A stretch of 64,000 nt of DNA from G965261055 sp965261055 [NCBI: Fibrobacteria bacterium] (GTDB taxonomy: Bacteria; Fibrobacterota; Fibrobacteria; UBA11236). Both the position numbers and the translations under genes were made by a program. Numbering within the stretch: the stretch's first letter is position 1; every line of letters begins with the position of its first letter. Below, one piece after another: positions 37,213 to 47,800 of this stretch. Where the stretch lies: positions 1,532,745 to 1,596,744 of the forward strand of contig OZ253440.1 in the NCBI GenBank assembly GCA_965261055.1, read 5' to 3'. A model generated the notes under the pieces. It did not search any database and had not been told where the DNA came from. It worked only from the letters and a program-made list of their open reading frames with translations.

Positions 37213-37874
37213 TGAGCATACCAGAAAATGTCGTTAGGCACCATGTTGCTCACCATTTTAAATCAGGTGAACAGGAATTTCAATCAGCTAAATTAGGAAT
37301 GTGGCTTTTCCTAACAACAGAGATTATGTTGTTTGGTGGTCTATTTTGTGCATATGTAGTTTTTAGAGCATTATATCCAGATATGTTTGCTGAAGCATCA
37401 GCTACTTTAGATTGGAAATTAGGAGGTATAAATACTCTCATTTTAATTGCCAGTTCTTTTACAATGGCAATGGCTGTGCGTAATGCTCAAATGAATCAAT
37501 TTAGAGCATTAGTGATTAATTTAGTGATTACTTTCTTATGTGCTGGTGCTTTCATGGTGGTAAAGTATTTTGAATATGCTCATAAAATTCACGAAGGTAC
37601 TTTATGGGCTGGGAGTTTTTCAGCAGCAGGTTTTGAAGATCCTAGAACACCTATTTTTTTTGGAATTTATTTTTTGATGACAGGTTTACATGGATTTCAT
37701 ATTCTAATTGGAATGGCCTTTATTGCTTGGCTTGTTTATCGTTCTTGGCATCGTCATTTTTATTCTGAGTATTTTACACCAGTCGAAATGGTTGGTTTAT
37801 ACTGGCATATTGTTGATATTATTTGGATTTTCTTATATCCTTTACTGTACCTTATTAATGGAGCGAGTTTATAA
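37212..37874 (+). CDS. coxC: Cytochrome c oxidase subunit III
   Basis: CoxC is a membrane subunit that stabilises proton pumping. The 220-residue product has helices at LGMWLFLTTEIMLFGGLFCA, ILIASSFTMAMAVRNAQMN and FFGIYFLMTGLHGFHILIGM, and ends VGLYWHIVDIIWIFLYPLLY. These are the family segments, including the E-I-x-x-F-G and G-x-H-x-x-H patterns. It overlaps coxA and coxD by a single base each. Confidence 0.96.
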   Translation: MSIPENVVRHHVAHHFKSGEQEFQSAKLGMWLFLTTEIMLFGGLFCAYVVFRALYPDMFAEASATLDWKLGGINTLILIASSFTMAMAVRNAQMNQFRALVINLVITFLCAGAFMVVKYFEYAHKIHEGTLWAGSFSAAGFEDPRTPIFFGIYFLMTGLHGFHILIGMAFIAWLVYRSWHRHFYSEYFTPVEMVGLYWHIVDIIWIFLYPLLYLINGASL

Positions 37875-38233
37875 TGAGTGGAAGTCATCATGCTATACCT
37901 TTTAAATATTTAGTTAGAACTTTTATAGCTCTAATTTTCTTTACAGTGTTAACTGTTGTTACTTCATCCTTGGATGTAGGTCATTTCCACAATTTACATA
38001 TTATTATTGCTGTCGCTATTGCATCTGTTAAAGTCGCAATTGTAGGTATGTATTTTATGGGATTAAATTTTGACAAGCGTTTGAATGTAGTGATTTTTTT
38101 AGGAAATTTTTTATTTTTATTCTTGTTTATTTTTATTACTGTTGCTGATTTAAAAACACGTAGTTACGGTGATTATCAAGATGATCAATTGGTTCCTTTT
38201 GAATCACCTGTTGATGTAGCTAATGAGAAATAG
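37874..38233 (+). CDS. Cytochrome c oxidase subunit IV (CoxD-like)
   Basis: The 119-residue product has three predicted helices (YLVRTFIALIFFTVLTVVTS, HNLHIIIAVAIASVKVAIVG and VVIFLGNFLFLFLFIFITVA). The IASVKVAIVGMYFM segment matches the prokaryotic cytochrome c oxidase subunit IV/CoxD family. It is the last oxidase subunit in the unit; an inverted repeat follows directly. Confidence 0.88.
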   Translation: MSGSHHAIPFKYLVRTFIALIFFTVLTVVTSSLDVGHFHNLHIIIAVAIASVKVAIVGMYFMGLNFDKRLNVVIFLGNFLFLFLFIFITVADLKTRSYGDYQDDQLVPFESPVDVANEK

Positions 38234-38234
38234 G

Positions 38235-38277
38235 GTTAATTAAAACCTTATCTTTGTTATCCAGTATTTTAATTAAC
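38235..38277. other. 11-bp perfect inverted repeat between coxD and the next gene
   Basis: GTTAATTAAAA (38235-38245) and TTTTAATTAAC (38267-38277) are perfect reverse complements, 21 bases apart. No T-run follows. It could be a weak terminator of the respiratory cluster or a regulator site for the following gene, whose TTG start is 17 bases away. Confidence 0.4.
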
Positions 38278-38293
38278 TTAGGAAGATTTAAAA

Positions 38294-38974
38294 TTGTCTC
38301 GTCAAATTCCAAAAAAATTTAAAGAAGCTCAACATTCTCTATCTTGGAGTCGTCTGTTATTATTTTTTTTAGGAGGTTCGTCTTTATTTATCTCCATTTT
38401 AATTGTGTTTTTATTTTTAGCAGTTTGGATTCCAGCTAAGAAATTTATTTCAGAAAAACCTTTTGAAATTGATTATATTCCAACCTCAGAAATGGAAGAA
38501 GAACTAGTTTCTAAAAAATTGAAAACATTTTTTCTTGAAACTGTTGACAATTCTTCAGATACATTATCTTTTGATGGAATAGAATTCAATCATCTTGTTA
38601 ATGTTAGTCCTTTAGTAAAGGATTATAAAGTTAAGTACTTGATTACTTTGGGTGATAGTACTTTTAACTTGAGATGCGTAGCTCCTTTAGCTTCTGTCCG
38701 TAACCAAATGGTAAGTATTGTTCGTTTTCTAAACATTGACGGATATCTAAATGCCGAATTAGAAGGTTTGTTTAAGATTAAGGGGAAAAAAATCTTGATG
38801 GTTTCAATATATTCTCAAATGAATGGATTACCAGCTCCTTTTGCTTTACTTGGTGGACGTACAAATGTAGATATCTTGAAATATTTTCCAAATCGATTTT
38901 TATATGATAAGAACCGAAAAGAATTAAAGGAAATATTTATTCGTAATAAAAAAGTGTATGTTGTAAGACAGTAG
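38294..38974 (+). CDS. Inner-membrane protein of unknown function after the oxidase genes
   Basis: The 226-residue product starts at TTG 38294 with AGGA upstream, has a basic N-terminus, one strong helix (LLLFFLGGSSLFISILIVFL) and a large outside domain with the pattern DKNRKELKEIFIRNKKVYVV at its end. I do not recognise the family. Its place after coxD and in the same direction suggests a link to oxidase assembly or an independent envelope protein. A hairpin follows it. Confidence 0.65.
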   Translation: MSRQIPKKFKEAQHSLSWSRLLLFFLGGSSLFISILIVFLFLAVWIPAKKFISEKPFEIDYIPTSEMEEELVSKKLKTFFLETVDNSSDTLSFDGIEFNHLVNVSPLVKDYKVKYLITLGDSTFNLRCVAPLASVRNQMVSIVRFLNIDGYLNAELEGLFKIKGKKILMVSIYSQMNGLPAPFALLGGRTNVDILKYFPNRFLYDKNRKELKEIFIRNKKVYVVRQ

Positions 38975-38983
38975 TAGGCTCAA

Positions 38984-39004
38984 ACCTCTTTTGAAATAAG
39001 AGGT
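38984..39004 (+). terminator. Hairpin after the unknown membrane protein gene
   Basis: ACCTCTT (38984-38990) pairs with AAGAGGT (38998-39004), a perfect 7-bp stem with a 7-base loop. The sequence after it is not a strong T-run. It may end the respiratory transcript before ribBA. Confidence 0.4.
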
Positions 39005-39117
39005 GTATCTCTTAAATATTAAAAAATAATTATATAACAATCTCAAATTTCTTTGTTATTTTTTTAACTTTGAAGTTAATAGTTTTCGAAACTAAAAAGG
39101 CAATATAAGGGCAATTC

Positions 39118-40314
39118 ATGTTAAATAAAGTTGAAGATGCAATTCAGGATATTCGCAACGGAAAAATGGTCGTTGTCGTTGATGATGAGGATCGAGAAAA
39201 TGAAGGTGATTTAGTCCTTGCTGCTGAATTTGCAACGCCTGAAAAGGTTAATTTTATTTTAAAACACGCTAGGGGACTTGTTTGTGTTGCCCTTAAAGAA
39301 AAAAGAATAATCGAATTAAATTTACCCCCTATGGTAAGTCGTAATCAAATGTCTTTGAATACAGCTTTTACTGTTTCCGTTGAAGTTAAAGAAGGTATTA
39401 CTACAGGGATCTCGGCACAGGATCGAAGCCGAACGATTCAGGCTCTAGCTAATCCAAATCTTTTATCTGATGATTTTGTTAAACCAGGGCATATTTTTCC
39501 ACTACAAGCAAAAAAAGGTGGTGTGTTGGTAAGAGCTGGTCATACGGAAGCGTCTATTGATTTATGCGAAGCTGCGGAAGTTTTCTCAGCAGGGGTCATT
39601 TGCGAAATTTTAAATGACGATGGTACGATGGCTCGTTTACCAGAGCTTAAAACATTTGCAAAAGAGTTTGATTTAAAAATTATTTCTATTGCTGATTTAA
39701 TCTCCTATCGTCGGAATAATCAAATTTTAATTGAAAAAATGGCTGCACCTAAGATGCCTACACGTTATGGCTTGTTTCAGGCCGTTACATTTAGAGAAAC
39801 AATGACGGGACAGGAGCATTTGGCTTTAATGAACGGAGAAATAGATCCATCTAAGCCTGTTTTAACTCGAATTCACTCCGAATGTTTAACAGGAGATGCT
39901 TTAGGCTCTTCTCGTTGTGATTGTGGTCAGCAGTTAGATTTGGCTATGAAAATGATTGCTAAAGAGGGTGGAATTTTAGTTTATATGAGACAAGAAGGTC
40001 GAGGTATCGGTTTGTTAAAGAAAATGCAAGCATATGAATTACAAGATCAAGGGATGGATACTGTGGAAGCTAATATTCATTTAGGTTTTTCACCAGATAT
40101 GAGAAATTATGGAATAGGAGCTCAAATTTTGTCATCTTTAGGCGTTCGTAAAATGCATTTGATTACGAATAATCCAGAAAAGAGGATAGGCTTGAGTTCT
40201 CATGGATTAGATATTGTTAAGAGAGTACCTCTTGAAATTCAATCTAATGTACATAATCAACATTATTTAAAAATTAAAAAAGAAAAAATGGGACACGACC
40301 TTAGAGGAATCTAA
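39118..40314 (+). CDS. ribBA: Bifunctional DHBP synthase/GTP cyclohydrolase II RibBA
   Basis: RibBA makes the two precursors of riboflavin from ribulose 5-phosphate and GTP. The 398-residue product has an N-terminal DHBP synthase domain (VVVVDDEDRENEGDLVLAAE and RAGHTEASIDLCEAA). The C-terminal GTP cyclohydrolase II domain has RIHSECLTGDALGSSRCDCG, with the zinc Cys residues, and YMRQEGRGIGLLKKM. The 143-base leader shows no FMN riboswitch. The ribH ATG starts at the base right after the ribBA stop. Confidence 0.96.
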   Translation: MLNKVEDAIQDIRNGKMVVVVDDEDRENEGDLVLAAEFATPEKVNFILKHARGLVCVALKEKRIIELNLPPMVSRNQMSLNTAFTVSVEVKEGITTGISAQDRSRTIQALANPNLLSDDFVKPGHIFPLQAKKGGVLVRAGHTEASIDLCEAAEVFSAGVICEILNDDGTMARLPELKTFAKEFDLKIISIADLISYRRNNQILIEKMAAPKMPTRYGLFQAVTFRETMTGQEHLALMNGEIDPSKPVLTRIHSECLTGDALGSSRCDCGQQLDLAMKMIAKEGGILVYMRQEGRGIGLLKKMQAYELQDQGMDTVEANIHLGFSPDMRNYGIGAQILSSLGVRKMHLITNNPEKRIGLSSHGLDIVKRVPLEIQSNVHNQHYLKIKKEKMGHDLRGI

Positions 40315-40785
40315 ATGAAAGAAATAAAAGGTATACCAAATGCTAGTGGGCAAAGAATTGGGATTGTTGTTGCTAGGTTTTATCGAGATATTGCTGATTG
40401 TTTATTAAATGGAGCTTTAAAATGTATACAAAATTATGATGGAGATTTAGACAATGTTACGGTTGTTGATGTTCCTGGTGCTTTTGAAGTGCCTCAAGCA
40501 TCTAAGCATATGTTAGAATCCCAAAAGTACGATGCAATTGTTACTTTAGGTTTAGTTGTTAAAGGAGAAACCCATCATTTTAATTATATAAATAATTCTA
40601 TGGCTCAACAGCTTTCTGTAATGAGTATTGAATCTGATGTTCCAATTGTTTTTGGTGTTTTAACCACGCTTAACCAAAAACAAGCTCAACACCGTTCCAA
40701 AGAAGACAATAATAAAGGTTGGACTGTGACCGAAACTGCTTTAACAATGCTTTCTGTCTTAAAGCAAATTAAACATGCAAAGTAA
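40315..40785 (+). CDS. ribH: 6,7-dimethyl-8-ribityllumazine synthase RibH
   Basis: RibH condenses the pyrimidine and DHBP products into lumazine, the direct riboflavin precursor, and often forms icosahedral shells. The 156-residue product has VVARFYRDIADCLLNGAL, VDVPGAFEVPQASKHML and LGLVVKGETHHFNYI, with the conserved active-site His, and GVLTTLNQKQAQHR. It lies directly after ribBA and overlaps nusB by 11 bases, a common rib-nusB layout. Confidence 0.95.
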   Translation: MKEIKGIPNASGQRIGIVVARFYRDIADCLLNGALKCIQNYDGDLDNVTVVDVPGAFEVPQASKHMLESQKYDAIVTLGLVVKGETHHFNYINNSMAQQLSVMSIESDVPIVFGVLTTLNQKQAQHRSKEDNNKGWTVTETALTMLSVLKQIKHAK

Positions 40786-41197
40786 AAGTCAGCGAAAGTC
40801 TCGAGAATTTGCTTTACAATTTTTGTATGCTTTACATATGAGTGGTAAAGATGGATTAGATTGTTATGAACTGAAACAAATTTTGTTAACAGAATTAAAT
40901 TTGAGTCAACTTTTGTTAGAATATGGAGAAAATCTGGTACTTTCTATACAAAAGAATCAGGCCATTTTAGATGAGGTGATTCAAAGGTATTCTGAAAAAT
41001 GGGATTTACAATCTATTTCTATTATTGAAAGATTTATACTTTTAATTGCCTCTGCAGAGCTTTATTATTATAAATCAATTCCTATTAAAGTTGTGATTAC
41101 TGAGGCTGTTCAACTGTCAAAAAAATATTCGGCGAAAAATTCTTTTCAATTTGTTAATGGAATTTTAAATGCAATAAGTCAAGACCTGCCATGTTAA
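40775..41197 (+). CDS. nusB: Transcription antitermination factor NusB
   Basis: NusB binds boxA RNA together with NusE and promotes antitermination on rRNA operons. The 140-residue helical product starts MQSKSQRKSREFALQFLYAL, a typical NusB start. RFILLIASAELYYYKSIPIK and VVITEAVQLSKKYSAKNSFQ followed by FVNGILNAI form its C-terminal half. It overlaps ribH. It is the last gene before the long repeat region. Confidence 0.95.
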   Translation: MQSKSQRKSREFALQFLYALHMSGKDGLDCYELKQILLTELNLSQLLLEYGENLVLSIQKNQAILDEVIQRYSEKWDLQSISIIERFILLIASAELYYYKSIPIKVVITEAVQLSKKYSAKNSFQFVNGILNAISQDLPC

Positions 41198-41342
41198 ATA
41201 ATTAAAAAAATAGAAAAGTCTGTTTTCAATTGATTTTCAAGGGTATAAAAATTAATTTGTGTATGGTGTTAATTCAACGGATCTACTTAATTTTGATTAA
41301 AATCTACAAAAGCATTGGGGAATGATATAGATGAGTTCTCAA

Positions 41343-41567
41343 TTAGAAAACTTTCATTTGAACACTTTCTATTCTCTGTTTAATATTATCTAAAGTAGCT
41401 CTTACCCATTCTTGCCTATTTTAAAAGTGATCATGCAGATCTTTTTCAACTTCTCTAAAGTGATGAGTCAGCCCTTTATATTCCATTTTATAGTTTCTAT
41501 TGAAGTCACTTATTTGGTATGAATTTAATCTACATTTCCAGTTCGTAGCAATTCTAACTTTGTATCG
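41343..41567 (-). pseudogene. Unrecognised minus-strand coding remnant with internal stop
   Basis: About 73 codons read as protein-like sequence, with YQISDFNRNYKMEYKGLTHH, FREVEKDLHDHF, then an in-frame TAA (41421-41423), then NRQEWVRATLDNIKQRIESV and QMKVF and stop. No start codon with a ribosome binding site is present. The composition is that of a soluble helical protein. I do not recognise the family. Confidence 0.35.
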
Positions 41568-41788
41568 TTAGGTTACTATGTATATCCATTTTCTAGTAAA
41601 TTTACTTAAGTACAAATGATTTAAATCACATCAGTGGTTTTGGAAAATGAATTTTGTGGAATAGATTGTTATGGTGACATTATGATTGATACAGTTTTAA
41701 ATATTGTTACGAAAATCATGTAAAGATTATGTAGTTACAGTCTATATTACTAATAATTGAAGTAATGAGGAATATAGTTTTTTTATTA

Positions 41789-41815
41789 ACTTGCTGGAAT
41801 TATAAAGTATTGTTA
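41789..41815 (+). promoter_or_regulatory. Promoter-like element shared by lipoprotein genes 1 and 2 (copy 1)
   Basis: The 27 bases from ACTTGCTGGAATTATAAAG to TATTGTTA match the 27 bases at 51689-51715 at 23 positions. Both copies lie upstream of a paralogous lipoprotein gene. The shared sequence includes TTGCT and a TATA-like core. Here it lies 29 bases before ATG 41845. Promoter function is inference from conservation and position. Confidence 0.5.
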
Positions 41816-41844
41816 CCTTTGTGAAATTAGGGTCGGAGGTTCTT

Positions 41845-44800
41845 ATGATTAGGTTATTTACATTTATAGTGCTAGCATTATCTGTTTTCAATTGTAATTT
41901 GTTTGGAAACTTAGAGCCGAGTTCAGTAAGTGTAAGTAGCGTGAGTGTTGATAATTCTAGCGTAGATCTATCAGTGGGAGGTAGATTAACAGTAGTAGCG
42001 ACAGTATCACCATCTGATGCGACAGACCAAGCATTGACATGGTCAAGTAGTGATAGATCAAAAGTGATAGTATCATCTCTTGGCGTAATAACAGGAGTAT
42101 CAATAGGAACAGCAACTATCACCGTAACGACAACAGATGGAGAGTACACAGCGGGAGTGGCTGTAACAGTAACAGCAGCAGTAAGTGTAAGTAGCGTGAG
42201 TGTTGATAATTCTAGCGTAGGTCTATTAGTGGGAGGTAGATTAACAGTAGTAGCGACAGTATCACCACCTGATGCGACAGACCAAGCATTGACATGGTCA
42301 AGTAGTGATAGATCAAAAGTGAGAGTATCATCTTCTGGCGTAATAACAGGAGTATCAATAGGAACAGCAACTATCACCGTAACGACAACAGATGGAGAGT
42401 ACACAGACACAGTAGCTGTAACAGTAACAGCAGAATTAGTAAGTGTAAGTGGTGTGAGTGTTAATAATCCTACAGTAAGTATAGCAGTGAGCGACTCGTC
42501 AAAATTAATAGCGACAGTATCACCACTTGATGCGACAAATCAATTATTGACATGGTTAAGTTCTGATAGATCAAAAGTGAGAGTATCATCTTCTGGTGTA
42601 ATAACAGGAGTATCTTCGGGAACAGCAACCATAAGAGTAACGACAGTAGATGGAAATTACAGTACTGTAGTGAAAGTAAGCATAATAGCAATAGTGGTAA
42701 GCGTAAGTGGTGTGAGTGTTAATAATCCTATAGTAAGTATAGTAGTGAGCGACTCGTCAAAATTAATAGCGATAGTATCACCACCTGATGCGACAAACCA
42801 ATCAGTAAGATGGTCAAGTAGTGATGAATTAATAGCGACCGTATCATCTTCTGGTGTAATAACAGGAGTATCTTCGGGTGCAGCAACTGTCAGAGTAATG
42901 ACAGTAGATGGAAATTACAGTACTATAGTGAATGTAAGAATAATAGTACCAGTAGTAAGCGTACGTGGTGTGAGTGTTGATAATTCTAGAGTAGGTCTAT
43001 TAGTGGGAGGTAGATTAACAGTAGTAGCGACAGTATCACCACCTGATGCAAACCAATCAGTGACATGGTCAAGTAGTGATGCTGGTATAGTGACTGTATC
43101 AGATGGAGTAATAACCGGAGTATCCGCAGGAGAAGCGAAAATACTAGCGACTTCTACAGTAGATGATTCTAAAGCAGATACAGTAACGGTGACAGTAACA
43201 GCGTCAGCATCAGTAAGGAGTGTCACTTTGAATAAAGCGACATCAAGTATTAAAGTAGGAAGCAGTGAACAATTAACAGTGTCAGTAATAGTATTGGGTG
43301 GAGCGTCACAATCAGTGAGTTGGACAAGTAGTGATGTTGGTATAGCGACTGTATCACAGGGAGTAATAACAGGTATATCAGAAGGAGAAGCGAAAATACT
43401 AGCGACTTCTACAGTGGATGTTTCTAAAGCAGATACAGTAACGGTGACAGTAACAGCGTCAGCAGTAAATGTAACCCCATTGGTAAGGAGTGTCACTTTG
43501 AATAAAGCGACATCAAGTATTAAAGTAGGAAGCAGTGAACAATTAATAGTGGCAGTAATAGTATTGGGTGGAGCGTCACAATCAGTGAGTTGGACAAGTA
43601 GTGATGCTGGTATAGTGACTGTATCACAGGGAGTAATAACAGGTATATCAGAAGGAGAAGCGAAAATACTAGCGACTTCTACAGTAGATGATTCTAAAGC
43701 AGATACAGTAACGGTGACAGTAACAGCGTCAGCATCGGTAAGGAGTGTCACTTTGAATAAAGCGACATCAAGTATTAAAGTAGGAAGCAGTGAACAATTA
43801 ACAGTGTCAGTAATAGTATTGGGTGGAGCGTCACAATCAGTGAGTTGGACAAGTAGTGATGCTGGTATAGCGACTGTATCACAGGGAGTAATAACAGGTA
43901 TATCAGAAGGAGAAGCGAAAATACTAGCGACTTCTACAGTGGATGTTTCTAAAGCAGATACAGTAACGGTGACAGTAACAGCGTCAGCATCGGTAAGGAG
44001 TGTCACTTTGAATAAAGCGACATCAAGTATTAAAGTAGGAAGCAGTGAACAATTAACAGTGTCAGTAATAGTATTGGGTGGAGCGTCACAATCAGTGAGT
44101 TGGACAAGTAGTGATGTTGGTATAGCGACTGTATCACAGGGAGTAATAACAGGTATATCAGAAGGAGAAGCGAAAATACTAGCGACTTCTACAGTGGATG
44201 TTTCTAAAGCAGATACAGTAACGGTGACAGTAACAGCGTCAGCATCAGTAAGGAGTGTCACTTTGAATAAAGCGACATCAAGTATTAAAGTAGGAAGCAG
44301 TGAACAATTAACAGTGTCAGTAATAGTATTGGGTGGAGCGTCACAATCAGTGAGTTGGACAAGTAGTGATGCTGGTATAGCGACTGTATCACAGGGAGTA
44401 ATAACAGGTATATCAGAAGGAGAAGCGAAAATATTAGCGACCTCTACAGTAGATGATTCTAAAGCAGATACAGTAACGGTGACAGTAACAGCGTCAGCAT
44501 CGGTAAGGAGTGTCACTTTGAATAAAGCGACATCAAGTATTAAAGTAGGAAGCAGTGAACAATTAGCAGTGTCAGTAATAGTATTGGGTGGAGCGTCACA
44601 ATCAGTGAGTTGGACAAGTAGTGATGCTGGTATAGCGACTGTATCACAGGGAGTAATAACAGGTATATCAGAAGGAGAAGCGAAAATACTAGCGACTTCT
44701 ACAGTAGATGATTCTAAAGCAGATACAGTAACGGTGACAGTAACAGCGTCAGCATCGGTAAGGAGTGTCACTTTGAATAAAGCGACATCAAGTATTAAAG

Positions 44801-47800
44801 TAGGAAGCAGTGAACAATTAACAGTGTCAGTAATAGTATTGGGTGGAGCGTCACAATCAGTGAGTTGGACAAGTAGTGATGCTGGTATAGCGACTGTATC
44901 ACAGGGAGTAATAACAGGTATATCAGAAGGAGAAGCGAAAATATTAGCGACTTCTACAGTAGATGATTCTAAAGCAGATACAGTAACGGTGACAGTAACA
45001 GCGTCAGCATCGGTAAGGAGTGTCACTTTGAATAAAGCGACATCAAGTATTAAAGTAGGAAGCAGTGAACAATTAACAGTGTCAGTAATAGTATTGGGTG
45101 GAGCGTCACAATCAGTGAGTTGGACAAGTAGTGATGCTGGTATAGCGACTGTATCACAGGGAGTAATAACAGGTATATCAGAAGGAGAAGCGAAAATATT
45201 AGCGACTTCTACAGTAGATGATTCTAAAGCAGATACAGTAACGGTGACAGTAACAGCGTCAGCATCGGTAAGGAGTGTCACTTTGAATAAAGCGACATCA
45301 AGTATTAAAGTAGGAAGCAGTGAACAATTAATAGTGGCAGTAATAGTATTGGGTGGAGCGTCACAATCAGTGAGTTGGACAAGTAGTGATGCTGGTATAG
45401 CGACTGTATCACAGGGAGTAATAACAGGTATATCAGAAGGAGAAGCGAAAATACTAGCGACTTCTACAGTAGATGATTCTAAAGCAGATACAGTAACGGT
45501 GACAGTAACAGCGTCAGCATCGGTAAGGAGTGTCACTTTGAATAAAGCGACATCAAGTATTAAAGTAGGAAGCAGTGAACAATTAACAGTAGCAGTAATA
45601 GTATTGGGTGGAGCGTCACAATCAGTGAGTTGGACAAGTAGTGATGCTGGTATAGCGACTGTATCACAGGGAGTAATAACAGGTATATCCGCAGGAGAAG
45701 CGAAAATACTAGCGACTTCTATCAGTAGATGTTTCTAAAGTAGATACAGTAACGGTGACAGTAACAGCGTCAGCAGTAAATGTAACCCCATTGGTAAGGA
45801 GTGTCACTTTGAATAAAGCGACATCAAGTATTAAAGTAGGAAGCAGTGAACAATTAGCAGTGTCAGTAATAGTATTGGGTGGAGCGTCACAATCAGTGAG
45901 TTGGACAAGTAGTGATGCTGGTATAGCGACTGTATCACAGGGAGTAATAACAGGTATATCAGAAGGAGAAGCGAAAATATTAGCGACTTCTACAGTAGAT
46001 GATTCTAAAGCAGATACAGTAACGGTGACAGTAACAGCGTCAGCATCGGTAAGGAGTGTCACTTTGAATAAAGCGACATCAAGTATTAAAGTAGGAAGCA
46101 GTGAACAATTAACAGTGTCAGTAATAGTATTGGGTGGAGCGTCACAATCAGTGAGTTGGACAAGTAGTGATGCTGGTATAGCGACTGTATCACAGGGAGT
46201 AATAACAGGTATATCAGAAGGAGAAGCGAAAATATTAGCGACTTCTACAGTAGATGATTCTAAAGCAGATACAGTAACGGTGACAGTAACAGCGTCAGCA
46301 TCAGTAAGGAGTGTCACTTTGAATAAAGCGACATCAAGTATTAAAGTAGGAAGCAGTGAACAATTAACAGTGTCAGTAATAGTATTGGGTGGAGCGTCAC
46401 AATCAGTGAGTTGGACAAGTAGTGATGCTGGTATAGCGACTGTATCACAGGGAGTAATAACAGGTATATCAGAAGGAGAAGCGAAAATACTAGCGACTTC
46501 TACAGTAGATGATTCTAAAGCAGATACAGTAACGGTGACAGTAACAGCGTCAGCATCGGTAAGGAGTGTCACTTTGAATAAAGCGACATCAAGTATTAAA
46601 GTAGGAAGCAGTGAACAATTAACAGTGTCAGTAATAGTATTGGGTGGAGCGTCACAATCAGTGAGTTGGACAAGTAGTGATGCTGGTATAGCGACTGTAT
46701 CACAGGGAGTAATAACAGGTATATCAGAAGGAGAAGCGAAAATATTAGCGACTTCTACAGTGGATGTTTCTAAAGTAGATACAGTAACGGTGACAGTAAC
46801 AGCGTCAGCATCAGTAAGGAGTGTCACTTTGAATAAAGCGACATCAAGTATTAAAGTAGGAAGCAGTGAACAATTAATAGTGGCAGTAATAGTATTGGGT
46901 GGAGCGTCACAATCAGTGAGTTGGACAAGTAGTGATGTTGGTATAGCGACTGTATCACAGGGAATAATAACAGGTATATCAGAAGGAGAAGCGAAAATAT
47001 TAGCGACTTCTACAGTAGATGATTCTAAAGCAGATACAGTAACGGTGACAGTAACAGCGTCAGCATCGGTAAGGAGTGTCACTTTGAATAAAGCGACATC
47101 AAGTATTAAAGTAGGAAGCAGTGAACAATTAATAGTGGCAGTAATAGTATTGGGTGGAGCGTCACAATCAGTGAGTTGGACAAGTAGTGATGCTGGTATA
47201 GCGACTGTATCACAGGGAGTAATAACAGGTATATCAGAAGGAGAAGCGAAAATATTAGCGACTTCTACAGTGGATGTTTCTAAAGCAGATACAGTAACGG
47301 TGACAGTAACAGCGTCAGCATCGGTAAGGAGTGTCACTTTGAATAAAGCGACATCAAGTATTAAAGTAGGAAGCAGTGAACAATTAACAGTGTCAGTAAT
47401 AGTATTGGGTGGAGCGTCACAATCAGTGAGTTGGACAAGTAGTGATGTTGGTATAGCGACTGTATCACAGGGAGTAATAACAGGTATATCAGAAGGAGAA
47501 GCGAAAATACTAGCGACTTCTACAGTGGATGTTTCTAAAGCAGATACAGTAACGGTGACAGTAACAGCGTCAGCATCAGTAAGGAGTGTCACTTTGAATA
47601 AAGCGACATCAAGTATTAAAGTAGGAAGCAGTGAACAATTAACAGTGTCAGTAATAGTATTGGGTGGAGCGTCACAATCAGTGAGTTGGACAAGTAGTGA
47701 TGCTGGTATAGCGACTGTATCACAGGGAGTAATAACAGGTATATCAGAAGGAGAAGCGAAAATATTAGCGACCTCTACAGTAGATGATTCTAAAGCAGAT

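Larger units (their letters stand above)
41198..41844. other. Gene-poor gap before the giant lipoprotein cluster
   Basis: About 650 bases have no intact gene. They contain a minus-strand coding remnant (41343-41567) and a promoter-like element shared with another gene of the cluster (41789-41815). I see no RNA gene and no strong terminator after nusB. Confidence 0.6.

Noticed and set aside
39005-39117. FMN riboswitch in the ribBA leader
   Set aside because: The leader is short and AT-rich and lacks the conserved FMN aptamer segments.
42915-45536. Very long minus-strand open frame (873 codons) opposite gene 1
   Set aside because: It exists because each 255-bp unit is a multiple of three and lacks antisense stops in that frame. 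The translation is a Thr/Val/Leu-rich mirror of the repeat with no signal or ribosome binding site.
45715-45740. Programmed ribosomal frameshift in gene 1
   Set aside because: No slippery heptamer or following structure is visible; the site differs from the other 18 units by an inserted base.
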